Shown here: piece by piece, positions 27,245 through 38,087 of the stretch
Layout of the letters: each line of letters begins with the position of its first letter
Numbering within the stretch: position 1 is the first letter of the stretch
NCBI RefSeq assembly: GCF_008312885.1
Contig: NZ_VSSO01000002.1
Span: forward strand, 124,001 to 188,000
Source: Lolliginicoccus suaedae
Lineage (GTDB): Bacteria; Actinomycetota; Actinomycetes; Mycobacteriales; Mycobacteriaceae
DNA: 64,000 nucleotides
Direction: 5' to 3'
The notes under the pieces: generated by a model
Told to the model about the DNA's origin: nothing
Databases searched by the model: none
The model's input: only the letters and a program-made list of their open reading frames with translations
Translations under genes and position numbers: made by a program

Positions 27245-28000
27245 ATGCGCGGCACCCGCACCCGAGACCTCCAGCAAAGCGCTCCGTGGCGCTGGAGCGT
27301 CCCGGTGGTATGCCTCGTCGCCGGGCTCATGCTCGCCACGACGCATCAGTCCTCGCGCGGGGAGGATTCCCGGGACACGGGGCCCTCGCGATTGTCCAGC
27401 CTCGTGCGCGAGGCCGAGAGCAGCAGCGCCGAGACCAGTCAGCGCGCCGAGAGCCTCGCCGCCGAGATAGCCCGCCGGCAATCCACCATCGGCACGACCG
27501 ATGCCCGCGTGGCCGCGACCCTCGAATCGCTGTCGGCCCTCGCGGCATCGAGCAACAGGGGACCGGTCGAGGGCGAGGGCGTGACCGTCACCCTCACCGA
27601 CGCCTCCCGCGATCAGCAGGGCAACTATCCGAGCGAGGCCGCCCCGGACGATCTCGTCGTCCACCAGCAAGACCTGCAGAGCGTCATCAATGCACTCTGG
27701 GCCGGGGGCGCCATCGCCATCCAGGTGCAGGACCAGCGAATCACCACGCTCAGCGCGCCCCGCTGCATCGGCAATACGCTCCTGCTGCACGGCCGCGCCT
27801 ACAGCCCGCCCTACGTGATCACCGCGATAGGCGAGCCAGAGGACCTGGTCGAGGAGCTCGACGATGCGCCCGGGGTTCGCCTGTACCGGCAGTACGCCGC
27901 GCGCTATGGCCTGGGCTACGAAGTGGTCGAGCACGAGGAGATCGCCGTGGCCGCCGCTGGTGATGCGCCGCGGCTCAAGCACTCGGCACCACTGGAGTGA
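27245..28000 (+). CDS. DUF881 family envelope protein (Rv0012-like)
   Basis: A 251-residue protein with one N-terminal membrane span (WSVPVVCLVAGLMLATTH) and an external coiled-coil then DUF881 domain: GPVEGEGVTVTLTDAS, DLVVHQQDLQSVINALWAGGAIAIQVQDQRI, AYSPPYVITAIGEP. Conserved between crgA and the amidotransferase gene in actinobacteria. A cell division or sporulation-like envelope role is suspected from position, but not proven. GAGGG lies upstream of the ATG. Confidence 0.88.
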   Translation: MRGTRTRDLQQSAPWRWSVPVVCLVAGLMLATTHQSSRGEDSRDTGPSRLSSLVREAESSSAETSQRAESLAAEIARRQSTIGTTDARVAATLESLSALAASSNRGPVEGEGVTVTLTDASRDQQGNYPSEAAPDDLVVHQQDLQSVINALWAGGAIAIQVQDQRITTLSAPRCIGNTLLLHGRAYSPPYVITAIGEPEDLVEELDDAPGVRLYRQYAARYGLGYEVVEHEEIAVAAAGDAPRLKHSAPLE

Positions 28001-28023
28001 TGGCCAGCGGCTAACCTGGATCC

Positions 28024-28692
28024 ATGCGGATCCTCGTCGTCGACAACTATGACAGCTTCGTCTTCAACCTTGTCCAGTACCTCGGGCAGCTCGGGGCCGA
28101 GGCGGATGTCTGGCGCAATGACGACCCCCGGTTCGGCAGCCGCGAGCTCTTGCGCGAGCATGCCCGCGACTACGACGGGATCCTGCTGAGCCCCGGACCG
28201 GGAACGCCGCAGCGCGCCGGCGCGACCATGCCATTCGTCGAGGTCGCCGCCGAGGAAGGCACCCCGCTGCTCGGGGTGTGCCTCGGCCACCAGGCCATCG
28301 GTGCGGTCTTCGGGGGCATCGTCGAGCGTGCCCCGGAGCTCCTGCATGGCAAGACGTCGCTGGTGCATCATGATGCCCGCGGCGTGCTCGCTGGCCTGCC
28401 GGACCCGTTCACGGCCACGCGCTATCACTCGTTGTCCGTGCGACCGAGCAGCCTCCCCGCGGTGCTCGAAGCCACCGGCCACACCGACAGCGGCATCATC
28501 ATGGCGATGCAGCATCGGGAGCTGCCCATCCATGGCGTGCAGTTCCACCCCGAATCGGTGCTCACCCAGGGCGGTCACCGGATGCTCGCCAACTGGCTGG
28601 AGATGTGCGGGCAGCGCCCTGATGAATCGGTCATCAGTCGCCTGGAGGACGAGATGTCAGCGGCGCTGGGTGTCGCGCTCGAGCCTCGCTAG
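28024..28692 (+). CDS. pabA: Aminodeoxychorismate/anthranilate synthase glutamine amidotransferase
   Basis: A 222-residue class I glutamine amidotransferase that supplies ammonia to the chorismate-using partner in folate (PabA) or tryptophan (TrpG) synthesis. It has the oxyanion segment LLSPGPGTPQRAG, the nucleophile Cys in LLGVCLGHQAIG (about 84) and the His-Glu pair in GVQFHPESVLTQGGHRML. It is the Rv0013 counterpart (often named trpG). The partner synthase is not in the window, so PabA versus TrpG is undecided. Its stop overlaps the pknB stop in a convergent CTAG. Confidence 0.9.
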   Translation: MRILVVDNYDSFVFNLVQYLGQLGAEADVWRNDDPRFGSRELLREHARDYDGILLSPGPGTPQRAGATMPFVEVAAEEGTPLLGVCLGHQAIGAVFGGIVERAPELLHGKTSLVHHDARGVLAGLPDPFTATRYHSLSVRPSSLPAVLEATGHTDSGIIMAMQHRELPIHGVQFHPESVLTQGGHRMLANWLEMCGQRPDESVISRLEDEMSAALGVALEPR

Positions 28693-30557
28693 CGGGGGAT
28701 CCCCAGCTCGCCGACATCGACCGCGACCCGATCCTGCCGCCCGATCTCGGTGCCCGCGGGAAGCTGCTGCGAGACGATGCGGCCCACCTCGGCGGGATTG
28801 AGGGTGGCTTGCCGGGACTCGTCGAGGCTGTTGCCCGACCAGCCCAGCGAGCGCAGTGTCTGCAGCGCGTCCGCGGGCCGCAGTCCCACCAGGTTCGGCA
28901 TCACCATGCGTGTGCCATTGGACGCCCGCAGCGCGATCACGGTTCCTGCGGTGGCCTGCGTCCCGCCTGGCGGTGCCTGGCCGACCACGGTATTCACCGG
29001 TTCGGTGGAATCGACCTCCTCGGTGCGCACCTCGAATCCCGATGCGCGCAGGTTCGCCTCCGCCACCGCGATGTCCTGGCCGGTCACGTCAGGTATCCGG
29101 ATCAGCGCGGGCCCTGTGCCGACCGCTACCTGCACGGTCGTGCCGACGGTCACGCTCACTCCCGACGATGGGTTCTGCTGCACGATCAGATCGCGCTCCT
29201 CTTCCGTCGAGGGTGCCTCCTCGACGGAGGAGGATAGCTCGAGCCCGGCCTCCTCGAGCATCTCGTCGGCCTCCTCGACCGTGAGGCCGCCGAGCTCGGG
29301 CACCGCGACCCGGCCTGGCCCGCTCGACACATACAGTGCCACGGTGCTGCCTGGATCGACCTGCTCGCCAGACTCCGGGGAGGTGCCGATGACATCGCCC
29401 TCCGGCACCGATGCATCGGATCGCGGCTCGATATAGATGTCGAAGCCGAGCTCGCGCAGCTGGCGCTGCGCCTCCGCCGAGGACTGGCTCACCACCGACG
29501 GCACGGTCACTAGCTCGGTCACCTCGTCCCCGCCGGATAGCAGCGCGATGATCGCCGTCGAGCCAAGCATGAGCAGCAGCAGGAGCACAGCGATCCACCG
29601 CAGCGGGCGCCGCCGCCCGCGCCGCGCCACGGGCTCATCGTCGTGGTACCGCTGCTCGGGCGTCCCGATGATGGTCGTTAGCTCGTCGTCGGTGAGGATG
29701 GTCGGCGCGCTCGGCTTCTCGCCACCGAGCGCCGCGACGATGTCGTCGCGCATCTCCGCGGCGGTCTGGTAGCGGTTCGCTGGATTCTTGCTCATCGCCT
29801 TGAGGACGATCGAGTCCAGCACCCGTGGCACCGTCGGCTCGATCCGCGACGGCGGGATCGGGTCCTCCTTCACCTGCTGGTAGGCGACGGCGACCGGGCT
29901 ATCGCCAGTGAAGGGTGGCTGCCCGGTGAGGATCTCGTAGAACACGCAGCCGAGCGAGTACAAATCGGAGCGCACATCAACCTTGTGGCCCTGCGCCTGC
30001 TCGGGCGACAAGTATTGCGCGGTACCGATGACCGTCGCCGTCTGGGTGACCGAGTTCGTGGTATCGGCGATGGTGCGGGAGATGCCAAAATCCATCACCT
30101 TCACCGCGCCACTACCGGTGACCATGATGTTGGCAGGCTTCACATCGCGGTGGATGATGCCGCTCGCGTGGCTGAACTCGAGCGCGGTGCACACATCCGC
30201 GGTGATCGACATCGCCCGCTCGGCGGGAAAGGGGCCCTCGTTGTGGAGGATGTCCCGCAGCGTCTCGCCCTCGACGTACTCCATGACGATGTAGGGCAGC
30301 GGGCCAGTGTCGGTCTCGGCGATGCCGGTGTCATACACCGCCACGATGGTGGGATTGTTCAGCGCCGCGGCGTTGTGCGCCTCGCGCCGGAAGCGCAGGT
30401 AGAAGGTGGGGTCGCGGGCGAGATCCTGCCGGAGGACCTTGATCGCGACATCGCGCTGGAGCCGGAGGTCGCGCGCGCGATGCACCTCGGACATGCCACC
30501 GAAGCCGATCGTCTCGCCGAGCACGTACCGGCCAGACAACTCCTGTGGAGCGATCAT
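28689..30557 (-). CDS. pknB: Serine/threonine protein kinase PknB with four PASTA domains
   Basis: PknB senses muropeptides and phosphorylates cell wall and division proteins. The 622-residue protein has a kinase domain (about 11-270): glycine loop [16 protein letters not shown] lysine, [16 protein letters not shown] and an activation loop with [22 protein letters not shown] juxtamembrane linker, a membrane span near [20 protein letters not shown] (about 337) and four external PASTA repeats follow. Its ATG overlaps the pknA stop (ATGA). It is last in the cluster. Confidence 0.96.
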   Translation of the reverse strand: MIAPQELSGRYVLGETIGFGGMSEVHRARDLRLQRDVAIKVLRQDLARDPTFYLRFRREAHNAAALNNPTIVAVYDTGIAETDTGPLPYIVMEYVEGETLRDILHNEGPFPAERAMSITADVCTALEFSHASGIIHRDVKPANIMVTGSGAVKVMDFGISRTIADTTNSVTQTATVIGTAQYLSPEQAQGHKVDVRSDLYSLGCVFYEILTGQPPFTGDSPVAVAYQQVKEDPIPPSRIEPTVPRVLDSIVLKAMSKNPANRYQTAAEMRDDIVAALGGEKPSAPTILTDDELTTIIGTPEQRYHDDEPVARRGRRRPLRWIAVLLLLLMLGSTAIIALLSGGDEVTELVTVPSVVSQSSAEAQRQLRELGFDIYIEPRSDASVPEGDVIGTSPESGEQVDPGSTVALYVSSGPGRVAVPELGGLTVEEADEMLEEAGLELSSSVEEAPSTEEERDLIVQQNPSSGVSVTVGTTVQVAVGTGPALIRIPDVTGQDIAVAEANLRASGFEVRTEEVDSTEPVNTVVGQAPPGGTQATAGTVIALRASNGTRMVMPNLVGLRPADALQTLRSLGWSGNSLDESRQATLNPAEVGRIVSQQLPAGTEIGRQDRVAVDVGELGIPR

Positions 30558-31897
30558 GGCGTTGGATCTCCAGTCGGTTCGCTGGGTGCCGTGCCGGTAT
30601 CGGTGGTGGGCGGTTCCGTGGTCTCGCTCGGTTCGCTGGTCTCCGGCCCGGTGGTCGTTTCCTCCGTGGTCGTCGGGGGCTCGGTCGTCTGCTCGGTGGT
30701 CGGCGCTTCGGTGGTCACTGGCGCGGTGGGTTCTGGCTCGACGAGCGTGGGCTGCACCGGGGCCGGCGGGGGCACGCGGCTATCGAGCATGTCGCTGATC
30801 ATCATGATCGCGGCGGTGATGCCGACCAGGACGAACATCGCGGCAGCGCCCCAGGCGAGGGCCTTCTGGCTGTTGGACATGCCGTCGTCAGCGGGCGCGT
30901 AGTATGCCGCCGGGCGCGCGGCCGCCATTGCCGCGCTGCCAGCGGCGCCATGCAGGGCGGCGGGCGCGGCCATGATCCTTGTGGCATCGGGCTGGCGGTG
31001 CGCGGCGGGCGCGGCCACGGGCAGGTCCCCGGAGATCGCATGCCGCGGATCATCGGGCGCGCGGCCCGCGCGTGCTGCGGCGACGGCTTTGGCGAATGTT
31101 CCGCCATCCGGGTACCGGGCCCGTGGTTCCTTCGCGAGCGCAGCCTCGATCACGATGCGCGCCTCGGGCGGGATGTCGGTGGGCAGCGGCGGGGGAGCCT
31201 CGTGGATGTGCTTCATCGCCACGGTGAGGGCACCCTCGCCGGTGAAGGGCCGGGTGCCCGTGAGTGCCTCGTAGCCGACGATGCCGAGCGAGTAGACATC
31301 GCTGGCCGCGGTAGCTGGCTGCCCTTGTGCTTGCTCCGGGGAGATGTACTGGGCGGTTCCCATGACATGCCCGGTGCGGGTGATGGGCGCGGCATCGACG
31401 GCCTTGGCGATGCCGAAGTCCGTGATCTTGACCTGCCCGTCGGGGGTGATCAGGATGTTTCCGGGCTTGACGTCGCGATGGACCAGTCCGGCATCGTGGG
31501 CGACCTGCAGCGCGCGGCCGGTCTGCTCGAGCATGTCCAAGGCGAGCGGCAGGGGAATGCTGCCCATGCGGGAGAGCACCTTGTTCAACGGCTCCCCGTT
31601 GACGAACTCCATCACGAGGTATGCCAGGGGCGCGCCGGTGGCGTCGTCGGTGGACTCGCCGTAGTCGAATATGCTCGCGATGCTCGGATGATGCAGCTGC
31701 GCGGTGGTGCGCGCCTCGGTGCGGAACCGGGCGAGGAACTCGTCGCTCGACGACAGTTCTGGCTTGAGGATCTTCACCGCGACGCGGCGGTCGAGGCGGG
31801 TATCGCGTGCCTCCCACACCTCGCCCATGCCGCCGCTGGCGATGAATCGCTGGAGGCGGAAACGGTCGGCGATGATGCTGCCACTGTGCAAGACCAC
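30554..31897 (-). CDS. pknA: Serine/threonine protein kinase PknA
   Basis: A 447-residue kinase controlling growth and cell shape. The kinase domain (about 12-265) has [37 protein letters not shown] and [13 protein letters not shown] span follows near [23 protein letters not shown], with a short external tail that is strikingly Thr/Pro/Glu-rich ([20 protein letters not shown]...). Start GTG 31897 is chosen because the kinase fold begins just after it and GGGGGGA lies upstream. It begins 2 bp past the pbpA stop. Confidence 0.95.
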   Translation of the reverse strand: MVLHSGSIIADRFRLQRFIASGGMGEVWEARDTRLDRRVAVKILKPELSSSDEFLARFRTEARTTAQLHHPSIASIFDYGESTDDATGAPLAYLVMEFVNGEPLNKVLSRMGSIPLPLALDMLEQTGRALQVAHDAGLVHRDVKPGNILITPDGQVKITDFGIAKAVDAAPITRTGHVMGTAQYISPEQAQGQPATAASDVYSLGIVGYEALTGTRPFTGEGALTVAMKHIHEAPPPLPTDIPPEARIVIEAALAKEPRARYPDGGTFAKAVAAARAGRAPDDPRHAISGDLPVAAPAAHRQPDATRIMAAPAALHGAAGSAAMAAARPAAYYAPADDGMSNSQKALAWGAAAMFVLVGITAAIMMISDMLDSRVPPPAPVQPTLVEPEPTAPVTTEAPTTEQTTEPPTTTEETTTGPETSEPSETTEPPTTDTGTAPSEPTGDPTP

Positions 31898-31899
31898 GT

Positions 31900-33387
31900 C
31901 TATCCCCCCTGCAGCGCGGCCTGGATGACGGCGCGGCCGATGGGTGCCGCTACCGAGCCACCGGTGGCCGAGAGCGATCCATCCCCACCATCCTCCACGA
32001 TCACTGCCACGGCAACCCGGGGTGCCTGGGCGGGCGCGAACGCGATGTACCAAGTATGGGGGGCAGTGTTCGAGGGGTCCGCGCCGTGCTCGGCAGTGCC
32101 GGTCTTCGAGGCGATCTGCACGCCGGAAACGCTGCCGGAACCACTGGTGGACTGCTCGGAAGCGATCATCAGGTCCGTGAGGGTCCGCGCGACGCTGGAC
32201 GGGATCGCCTGCTCGACGGCCTGCGGCTCGCTGGAGGACAGCACCGACAGGTTGGGCCCCTGCAGCTGATGGATCAGCTGGGGCGCCATGCGCGTGCCAC
32301 CGTTGGCGATGGTCGCGGCGATGACCGCGTTCTGCAGCGGCGTGAGGGCCACATCGCGCTGGCCGATGCTGCTCTGGCCGAGCGCCGCGTCATCGCCGAT
32401 CTCGCCGACCGTGGAAGCAGCGACGGGCAGGGGAACGTCGTCGCGCTCGCCATCGATGCCGAAGGCGCGCGCGGTATCGCGGAGCGCCTCGGCCCCGGTC
32501 TCGATGCCCATCTCGACGAAAGCCGTGTTGCAGGACAACCGGAAGGCATTGAGCAGCGTCGTTGTCTCCCCGCTGCCGCAGCGGGAACCGCCGTAGTTCT
32601 GCAACGTGGTGGTGGTTCCCGGCAGGGTGTACTCGGGCGCGGCGGTGAACGTATCTGCTGGTGTCACGCCGCTAGCGAGCGCTGCCGCGGTGGTGATGAC
32701 CTTGAACGTCGAGCCTGGGGGATAGGTGCTCTGGGTGGCACGGTTGAGCATCGGCTGGTCCGGATCCTGCGACAGCTCGTCCCAGGCGGCATTGCTCACT
32801 GCCGGGTCATGGTCCGCGATGCGGTTGGGGTCGTAGGACGGTGTGCTGGCCATCGCGAGGATCTCACCGGTCGCGGGCTCGATCGCCACGACCGAGCCGG
32901 TGTACCCGCGGCGCGCGAGCTCGTTGTAGGCGACCTGCTGGACGTACGGATCGATCGTCGTGACGACGTTTCCGCCGCGGGGGTCGCGTCCAGTGATCAT
33001 GTCCACGAGGCGCCGGGCGAAGAACCGGTCGTCGGAGCCGTTGAGGACATCGTCCTCGGTGTTCTCCAGTCCACTCGTGCTGTGGTTGAGCGAGTAGAAA
33101 CCAGTGATCGGCGCGTACGCCGCGGCACTGTTGGGGTAGGCCGGATCGACGGGGTAGGTGCGCTGGTAGCGGAAGCGCGTATCGGTTGGTACCGACGATG
33201 CGAGGACCTGCCCGGCCGCGGAGATCTGGCCGCGGTGGCGGGAGAACTCGTCGAGCAGGACGCGGGTGTTCAGCGGATTGGAGCGCAGCTCGCCGGCCCG
33301 GATGACCTGCACGTACGCGGAGCTTCCGATGAGGATGACGATCATCGTCATCATGGCGATGGCGACGCGTCGCAGGGGGGTATTCAT
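31900..33387 (-). CDS. pbpA: Penicillin-binding protein A (class B transpeptidase)
   Basis: PbpA is a D,D-transpeptidase that crosslinks peptidoglycan during growth and division. The 495-residue protein has one N-terminal span ([19 protein letters not shown]) and a dimerisation region. Transpeptidase motifs are SxxK in PPGSTFKVI, SxN in LSCNTAF and KTG in [10 protein letters not shown]. It lies in the conserved rodA-pbpA-pknA-pknB order, with ATGA overlap to rodA. Confidence 0.96.
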   Translation of the reverse strand: MNTPLRRVAIAMMTMIVILIGSSAYVQVIRAGELRSNPLNTRVLLDEFSRHRGQISAAGQVLASSVPTDTRFRYQRTYPVDPAYPNSAAAYAPITGFYSLNHSTSGLENTEDDVLNGSDDRFFARRLVDMITGRDPRGGNVVTTIDPYVQQVAYNELARRGYTGSVVAIEPATGEILAMASTPSYDPNRIADHDPAVSNAAWDELSQDPDQPMLNRATQSTYPPGSTFKVITTAAALASGVTPADTFTAAPEYTLPGTTTTLQNYGGSRCGSGETTTLLNAFRLSCNTAFVEMGIETGAEALRDTARAFGIDGERDDVPLPVAASTVGEIGDDAALGQSSIGQRDVALTPLQNAVIAATIANGGTRMAPQLIHQLQGPNLSVLSSSEPQAVEQAIPSSVARTLTDLMIASEQSTSGSGSVSGVQIASKTGTAEHGADPSNTAPHTWYIAFAPAQAPRVAVAVIVEDGGDGSLSATGGSVAAPIGRAVIQAALQGG

Positions 33388-34835
33388 GGGCGCCTCACCA
33401 TAGCGGTCGGGGCATCCGAGATCGATGGCGGCGGGGTGCGTCTCGGGCTCGGATCATGGGGGGACCGGGCCTCGTGGGAGATCAGCAGCAGGATCGCCAC
33501 CAGGATGTAGTTCGCGAGCAGCGACGAGCCGCCATAGGACAGGAACGGCGTGGTCAGGCCGGTCAGCGGGATGAGCTTGGTGACACCACCGACGACGACG
33601 AAGACCTGGATCGTCAGGATGAACGACAACCCAGCGGCGAGCAGCTTGCCGAAGCTGTCGCGCACTGCCAGCGCGGTCCGTACGCCGCGGACCATGATGA
33701 TCAGGTACAGCAGCAGGAGGATGGTCAGCCCGAGCAGCCCAAGCTCCTCCCCGATGGCGGCGATGATGAAATCGGTCTTGGCGAACGGCACATCATTGGG
33801 CCTGCCGCTGCCCAGCCCGGTCCCGCCGATGCCGCCCGTCGCGAGGCCGAACAGCGAGTTGGATATCTGGTACCCGGTTCCGTAGTAGTCATCGAACGGG
33901 TCGAGCCAGGTGCTGACCCGGATGCGGACATGGCCGAACAGGAAGTAGGCGGCGGTAGCGCCCACCATGAAGATGGATGCACCGATCACCACCCAGCCGA
34001 CGCGTGCCGTCGCTATGTACATCAGGACCAGGACGGTGGAGTAGAGCAGCAGCGACATGCCTAGATCGGTCTGGAAGACCAGGATGGCGAGCGCGATGCC
34101 CGCTGCGGCAAGCACGGGAGCGAGATCGCGCATGCGCGGGAAGTCCATGCCCAGCACATGCTTGCCCGCGGAGGTGAAGAGCTCCCGCTTGGCCACGAGG
34201 AGCCCGCAGATGAAGATGATGATGAGGATCTTGGAGAACTCGGCGGGCTGGATGCTGATGAACGGCAGGCGGATCCAGATCTTCGCGCCGTTGACCTCGG
34301 AGATGCTCGCTGGCAGGAACGCAGGGAGCGCGAGGAACACGAGCCCAGCGAGGCCCACGGTGTAGGAGTAGCGGGCGAGCCGACGGTGATCGCGCAGCAA
34401 GAACAGCACGGTGACGAACACGACGATGCTCACCGTGGTCCACAGGATCTGCTTGGCCGCGTCGGGTGCGGGAATCGCGCGCCCGGCAGTGCGAGCGAGC
34501 TCCTCGTCCGCGAGATCGAGCCGGTGGATGAGCACGAGCCCGAGGCCATTGAGCAGGGCCACGATCGGCAGGATCACGGGATCAGCGAACGGCACGAACA
34601 GCCGGACGGCGAGATGCGCGATGGAGACTAGCACCAGGTAGGCGAGCCCGTACTGCGCGAACTCCGCCGTCAGGGCCTGCTCCATGGACGCCTGCACCAG
34701 GACGAGCGCGACGGCGACGATCGACACCGCGAGGATCAGCAGGCCGAGCTCGACGTTGCGGGCCGCGCGGCCAAGCCGCGAGGACTCTTCCTCCGGTGGG
34801 GTACCAGGGGCTGGTGCCGGGTAGCGCACGCTCAT
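33384..34835 (-). CDS. rodA: SEDS peptidoglycan glycosyltransferase RodA/FtsW
   Basis: A SEDS-family membrane glycosyltransferase that polymerises lipid II together with class B PBPs, here PbpA. The 483-residue protein has about ten spans and the SEDS signature NGAKIWIRLPFISIQPAEFSKI, then AFLFGHVRIRVSTWLDPFDDYYGTGYQISNSLFGLATGGIGGTGLGSG and the terminal LIPLTGLTTPFLSYGGSSLLANY. The ATG at 34835 overlaps the pstP stop (ATGA). Confidence 0.95.
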   Translation of the reverse strand: MSVRYPAPAPGTPPEEESSRLGRAARNVELGLLILAVSIVAVALVLVQASMEQALTAEFAQYGLAYLVLVSIAHLAVRLFVPFADPVILPIVALLNGLGLVLIHRLDLADEELARTAGRAIPAPDAAKQILWTTVSIVVFVTVLFLLRDHRRLARYSYTVGLAGLVFLALPAFLPASISEVNGAKIWIRLPFISIQPAEFSKILIIIFICGLLVAKRELFTSAGKHVLGMDFPRMRDLAPVLAAAGIALAILVFQTDLGMSLLLYSTVLVLMYIATARVGWVVIGASIFMVGATAAYFLFGHVRIRVSTWLDPFDDYYGTGYQISNSLFGLATGGIGGTGLGSGRPNDVPFAKTDFIIAAIGEELGLLGLTILLLLYLIIMVRGVRTALAVRDSFGKLLAAGLSFILTIQVFVVVGGVTKLIPLTGLTTPFLSYGGSSLLANYILVAILLLISHEARSPHDPSPRRTPPPSISDAPTAMVRRP

Positions 34836-36211
34836 GAGGGACCTGTCCGGCATGTCGATCCGGGGATCTGCAGCTGCCGCAGCGCGGGGGTGCTCGCCTC
34901 CTCCGGTTCCGCATCGGAATCCTCGGGCGGCAGGGGCTCGCACACGGGCAGGAGCTCGTTGGTGAGCAACTGCTGGAGTTGTTCCTCGGCGTCATCGAGC
35001 GATCCGACGGGCAGCCCGAGCCGGACCTGCTCGCGCGCGGAGGGCACGAGGTCCTGGACCGCGAGGACCGTGCAGCCAGCCTCCTCGGAGGCCGTGCCGG
35101 CATCGATGGTCGTCACGCTGCCATCGGCTCCCACGCAGCCGATGCTGGCCGTGGATTGCAGGGGGATGCCGAGGAACGTCCCCGTGAGGCCCCGGAGGAT
35201 CGCGATCTGCCCGTTGGACTCGCCCACGTAGTAGTTCGAGCGGATCACCGTCCGCGCCACGAGCGCGCTGCCGACGAGGAGCACGAGGACCACCGCGATG
35301 GCTATCCACGTCCAGCGCCGTCGCGAGCGCCGGGGCGCGGCAGCCGGGGCAGTGCTCGCGGTGGAGACTGGTCGGCTCGGTTGCACCCGCGGTGGCCGCA
35401 TCGCTGCGGCACGGCCCGCGGATGTGTTCGGCAGGGGAGTGTCCTCGATCTTGCCCGAGACCGCTCCGGCAAGGATGGGACGGCTCTGCCCGAAATCCAC
35501 GTCCAGGACGTCCGCGACGATGACGGTGACGTTGTCGGGACCGCCGCTGCGCAGGGCGAGCTCGATCAATCGATCGGCTGCCTTGTCATGGTCGCCCTCG
35601 CTGAGCGTGTTGGCGATCGTCTCGTCGCTGACCACATCGGACAGGCCATCGGAGCACAGCAGGTACCGGTCGCCCACGCGGACCTCGCGCACGGTGAGGG
35701 TGAGCTCCACGTCGTTGCCGGTCAGCGCCCGCATGATCAGCGAGCGCTGGGGATGATTGTGGGCATCCTCGGCGCTGATCTTCCCGGCGTCGACGAGTGA
35801 TTGCACGTAGGTGTCATCACGGGTGATCTGCGTCAGCGTGCCATCGCGCATCAGGTAGGCGCGCGAGTCCCCGACGTGAACGAGGCCGAGCTTGGAGCCG
35901 CCGAACAGGATCGCGGTGAGGGTGGTGCCCATGCCCTCGAGCGCGGGCTCCTCCTCCACCTGCTCGGCAATGATCCGGTTGCCGGCGTAGGTGGCCTCCT
36001 CGAGCTTTCCGAGCAGGTCGCCGCCCGGCTCATCATCATCGAGGTGCGCGAGGGTGGAGACGACGAGCTGGGAGGCGATCTCGCCGGCGGCGTGCCCGCC
36101 CATTCCATCGGCGAGCGCGAGCAACCGGGCGCCGGCGTAGACCGAGTCCTCGTTGTTGGTGCGGACCAGGCCGCGGTCGCTTCGCGCGGCGTATCTCAGA
36201 ACGAGTGTCAC
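34832..36211 (-). CDS. pstP: PP2C-family Ser/Thr phosphatase PstP
   Basis: PstP reverses phosphorylation by PknA and PknB. The 459-residue protein has the PP2C catalytic domain at 1-240: RSDRGLVRTNNEDSVYAGARLLALADGMGGHAAGEIAS, VHVGDSRAYLMRDG, LLCSDGLSDVV and GGPDNVTVIVADV. The metal-binding Asp residues are present. A linker, one span (WIAIAVVLVLLVGSALVARTVI) and an external domain follow. ATGA overlaps link it to fhaB and rodA. Confidence 0.96.
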   Translation of the reverse strand: MTLVLRYAARSDRGLVRTNNEDSVYAGARLLALADGMGGHAAGEIASQLVVSTLAHLDDDEPGGDLLGKLEEATYAGNRIIAEQVEEEPALEGMGTTLTAILFGGSKLGLVHVGDSRAYLMRDGTLTQITRDDTYVQSLVDAGKISAEDAHNHPQRSLIMRALTGNDVELTLTVREVRVGDRYLLCSDGLSDVVSDETIANTLSEGDHDKAADRLIELALRSGGPDNVTVIVADVLDVDFGQSRPILAGAVSGKIEDTPLPNTSAGRAAAMRPPRVQPSRPVSTASTAPAAAPRRSRRRWTWIAIAVVLVLLVGSALVARTVIRSNYYVGESNGQIAILRGLTGTFLGIPLQSTASIGCVGADGSVTTIDAGTASEEAGCTVLAVQDLVPSAREQVRLGLPVGSLDDAEEQLQQLLTNELLPVCEPLPPEDSDAEPEEASTPALRQLQIPGSTCRTGPS

Positions 36212-36672
36212 GGTCTCAACTCGATTACGGTCTTGCCCACGCGGACGGGGGTCCTGAGCGGCACGCGCACGGCAGTGGTGACCTTGTCCCGGTCCAGGAA
36301 TGTCCCGTTCGTCGACCCGAGATCCTCGAGGTACCAGTCACTGCCGCGCGGTGATATTCGCGCATGCCGGTTGGAGGCATAGTCATCGGTGAGGACCAGG
36401 GTGGAATCGTCCGCGCGACCAATGAGGATGGGAGCGGTATCGAGCGCTATGCGGGTGCCCGCGAGGGCGCCCTGCGTCACGACGAGGGTGCGCGCGGTCC
36501 TCCCGAGCCCCAGCACGCCGAGGGAGCGGGCACCGGCTCGCTCGCGGCGTTGCGCGCGCAGGCCCGATTCCGCATACACATCGGTGCGCAGCACTCGCAG
36601 CACGGCCAGCACGAACAGCACGAGGAGGAGCAGGAAGCCGGCCCGGGTCAGCTGCAGGATGAGACCCTGCAT
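36208..36672 (-). CDS. fhaB: FHA-domain protein FhaB (FipA)
   Basis: A 154-residue membrane-anchored adaptor. One N-terminal span (LTRAGFLLLLVLFVLAVLRVL) is followed by a linker and a forkhead-associated domain (LIGRADDSTLVLTDDYASNRHARI...WYLEDLGSTNGTFLDRDKV). It binds phosphothreonine made by PknA/B and links them to division. AGGAGG lies upstream of the ATG at 36672. Its stop overlaps the pstP start. Confidence 0.94.
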   Translation of the reverse strand: MQGLILQLTRAGFLLLLVLFVLAVLRVLRTDVYAESGLRAQRRERAGARSLGVLGLGRTARTLVVTQGALAGTRIALDTAPILIGRADDSTLVLTDDYASNRHARISPRGSDWYLEDLGSTNGTFLDRDKVTTAVRVPLRTPVRVGKTVIELRP

Positions 36673-36817
36673 CAGCGCGCACCTCCTCTCATGACGTCGC
36701 GGTCCCCGCATGGTGATCCGATGCCGCACACTCTACCGGCGACCGGTAGCGAGGATGGGCGGTATCCGTGGCCGGCAGCTCGCCGTACACGGTACCTGGA
36801 GCCTGCTCGTGCGTGGC

Positions 36818-37837
36818 TCACCCGATTCGCACGATGATCTCGGAATGGCCCACCCGGATCACATCCCCATCAGCGAGCTGCCACACCGTGATGGGGGACC
36901 CATTGACCGTCGTGCCGTTGGTCGAGCGCAGGTCCGAGACGAGGGCGAGCTGGCCATCCCAGCGGATCTCGGCGTGCCGGCGGGAGACGCCCGTGTCGGG
37001 AACGCGGAACTGTGCTTCCTGGCCTCGACCGATCACCGTGGCGCCGGGGCGCAGGGTGAGGTTCCGCCCGCTGCCATCGCTGAGCTCGAGCACCGCGGTC
37101 AGCGTCCGGTGCGACCAGGTCTCCCGGGAGCGCGGCGGCTGGGCGAACGCGGTCTGATCGAAGTAGGTCTCCTCGGCGAAGTCGGCGTCGTCGTACTCCG
37201 GGTCGTCGTGGCTGGTGGCTCCCGCGTCGGGCGCCGAGGGATACATGGCGCTCGCGGCCTGGTCGGGGGCGCGCCGATAGGACGAGGGAACGCCCGTGTC
37301 CTCGTGCGGGCGGCCACGCCGCGTGCTGAACAGATGGCGGCCGAGGCCGCGCATGACGTCGCTCTGGGGTGACATCGATTCCCCTCCTGGTTCTTGCTCA
37401 TCGTGGGTAGGTCCTGGTGCTTCCGGCATGGGCCAGACCGAGCCGTGCGCCTCGGGCGAATCGATATCCGGGTCGGTGTGGCCCGCTGCGCGGAACTGCC
37501 CGGTGTGCAGCTCCTCGGAGGAGCTGAACCGCACCCGCACGCCCGCGCATGTCTGCCAGCCCTGCTCGGTGATGTATTCGCCGAGGTGACGGGCGAACAC
37601 CCGCTCGGTGAGCTCCCGGTCCGCGATGAGCCGCTCGTGGTCCGAGGCGCCTATGGTGACGGTGTAGCTGTTCGGGGCGAGCAGGTAGCCGCCCTCGAGC
37701 CGGGTCACGCCCTCCTCGGCTGCCCGGCGCAGTGCCGCCTGGATCTCCTGGGGCACGACCGCGCTGCGGAAGAGCCTGGCGAAGGCATCGCCTACGGCCT
37801 CCTCGAGCCGACGTTCGAAGCGGTCGAGCATGCCCAC
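36818..37837 (-). CDS. fhaA: FHA-domain protein FhaA
   Basis: A 339-residue cytoplasmic adaptor that binds phosphorylated partners such as MviN in peptidoglycan control. The N-terminal DUF3662 domain (LDRFERRLEEAVGDAFARLFRSAVVPQEIQAALRRAAEEG...) is followed by a disordered middle part and a C-terminal FHA domain (VIGRGQEAQFRVPDTGVSRRHAEI...LRSTNGTTVNG). GTG 37837 is chosen because AGGAG lies 8 bases upstream; the ATG two codons on is second best. It is first in the leftward signalling cluster, 145 bp from fhaB. Confidence 0.93.
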   Translation of the reverse strand: MGMLDRFERRLEEAVGDAFARLFRSAVVPQEIQAALRRAAEEGVTRLEGGYLLAPNSYTVTIGASDHERLIADRELTERVFARHLGEYITEQGWQTCAGVRVRFSSSEELHTGQFRAAGHTDPDIDSPEAHGSVWPMPEAPGPTHDEQEPGGESMSPQSDVMRGLGRHLFSTRRGRPHEDTGVPSSYRRAPDQAASAMYPSAPDAGATSHDDPEYDDADFAEETYFDQTAFAQPPRSRETWSHRTLTAVLELSDGSGRNLTLRPGATVIGRGQEAQFRVPDTGVSRRHAEIRWDGQLALVSDLRSTNGTTVNGSPITVWQLADGDVIRVGHSEIIVRIG

Positions 37838-38087
37838 GTCGGATCTCCTCTCGAGGCGGTTTCGGTCACGGTGATGCTTCGGGCCCGGGAGGCCCCGGCG
37901 GGGCGTGGCGGGCGGCGCGGTGGAGCGCTCGCCGGCATAGCCATGCGCTGCTGCCATCGTAGGGGGAAACCGCAGCAACTCGTGGCGGCGAATGCAGGTC
38001 TTGGCCGAGCCGTGACACGGGGGATCCCTATCGTGATCTGCTGTTTATCCTTTGGGGTTGAATCGTGCTACTGTGTTGCGGTCGCTC

